Source of the DNA: Brevundimonas denitrificans
GTDB lineage: Bacteria > Pseudomonadota > Alphaproteobacteria > Caulobacterales > Caulobacteraceae
Direction: 5' to 3'
NCBI RefSeq assembly: GCF_030160755.1
Contig: NZ_BSOY01000008.1
Coordinates: 1-60,612 of the forward strand
Length of the DNA stretch: 60,612 nt
Part shown: positions 60,523 through 60,612 of the stretch, piece by piece
How positions within the stretch are numbered: the first letter of the stretch is position 1
Layout of the letters: each line of letters opens with the position of its first letter
Position numbers and translations under genes: made by a program
Notes under the pieces: generated by a model
Told to the model about the DNA's origin: nothing
Databases searched by the model: none
What the model saw: only the letters and a program-made list of their open reading frames with translations

Positions 60523-60612
60523 ATGGCCAAGCGTCCAAGCCCACCGACCGCCGCCGCGCCGCCCCGCGCGCCGCGCAAGGCCGGGCGCCCCACCTCGGCC
60601 AAACCGCCCCGG
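60523..60612 (+). CDS. start of a rightward gene, cut by the window edge
   Basis: Thirty codons are visible from the ATG at 60523: MAKRPSPPTAAAPPRAPRKA then a further basic, Pro-rich stretch. GGAG lies 7 nt upstream and the frame is open to the end of the window. The composition suggests a disordered, nucleic-acid-binding leader such as those of ribonuclease R or similar proteins, but nothing specific can be identified from this fragment. Confidence 0.6.
   Translation, partial: MAKRPSPPTAAAPPRAPRKAGRPTSAKPPR

Overview
The window is a high-GC (roughly two thirds G+C by eye), gene-dense stretch of alphaproteobacterial core chromosome. A member of the Caulobacterales, most likely Brevundimonas, fits best. 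The reasons are family-level: a stand-alone NDUFS4-type complex I subunit, SdhE beside mfd and recG, a cold-shock protein with two CSDs, single-domain receivers, and the yfgM-bamB-der and radA-cvpA-purF gene orders. The organism call is inference. I see no insertion sequence, prophage, integrase of a mobile element, CRISPR array or rRNA.

Layout. 1-7786: rluB (cut by the left edge) divergent from tadA; an MliC-like lipoprotein; the aroK-aroB-GNAT operon divergent from xerD; a small zinc-ribbon membrane protein; accA; a receiver protein with a possible CheE-like partner. 7774-14495: an Atm1-type ABC exporter, then radA, cvpA, purF, a VOC protein and an SDR. 14502-19626: a minus-strand operon panB / yfgM-like / bamB / der / TonB-C lipoprotein. 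19706-23343: two paralogous modules of DUF6249-like membrane protein, ECF sigma factor and two-TM putative anti-sigma factor, separated by a secreted endonuclease/phosphatase-family lipoprotein. 23529-26112: small stress-type proteins, a PhnB-like VOC protein and a DctA transporter. 26192-32122: mfd and sdhE divergent from recG. 32119-36556: an LPS inner-core operon kdsA, hldE, hldD and a DUF3089 hydrolase. 36667-40255: photolyase, cyclopropane synthase and sulfurtransferase. 40259-44390: an amino-acid binding protein with a DAACS symporter, metC, and a four-TM protein. 44471-47475: tRNA-Arg, NDUFS4, cytochrome b561, tRNA-Pro, DUF192, a double cold-shock protein and a receiver. 47599-56374: a complete kdp operon (small ORF-kdpF-A-B-porin-C-D-E) ending in a clear intrinsic terminator. 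56375-60612: an intergenic region with a 6S-like fold, tRNA-Glu, recJ, glpX, a lipoprotein and the first codons of a rightward gene.

How it fits together. Most genes are housekeeping: aromatic, purine, pantothenate and fatty-acid synthesis, tRNA/rRNA modification, outer-membrane assembly, LPS core and DNA repair (radA, mfd, recG, recJ, phr). The regulatory and envelope additions are the most interesting parts: the repeated ECF/DUF6249 module, a TorF-like porin gene embedded in the kdp operon, a 27-residue membrane ORF leading that operon, a 30-bp near-palindrome in front of it, and a 6S-like hairpin just beyond.

Several start sites were moved inward from the longest ORF using ATG plus Shine-Dalgarno spacing, signal peptides or ATGA overlaps. 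Four convergent gene pairs share a CTAG tetranucleotide as both stop codons.
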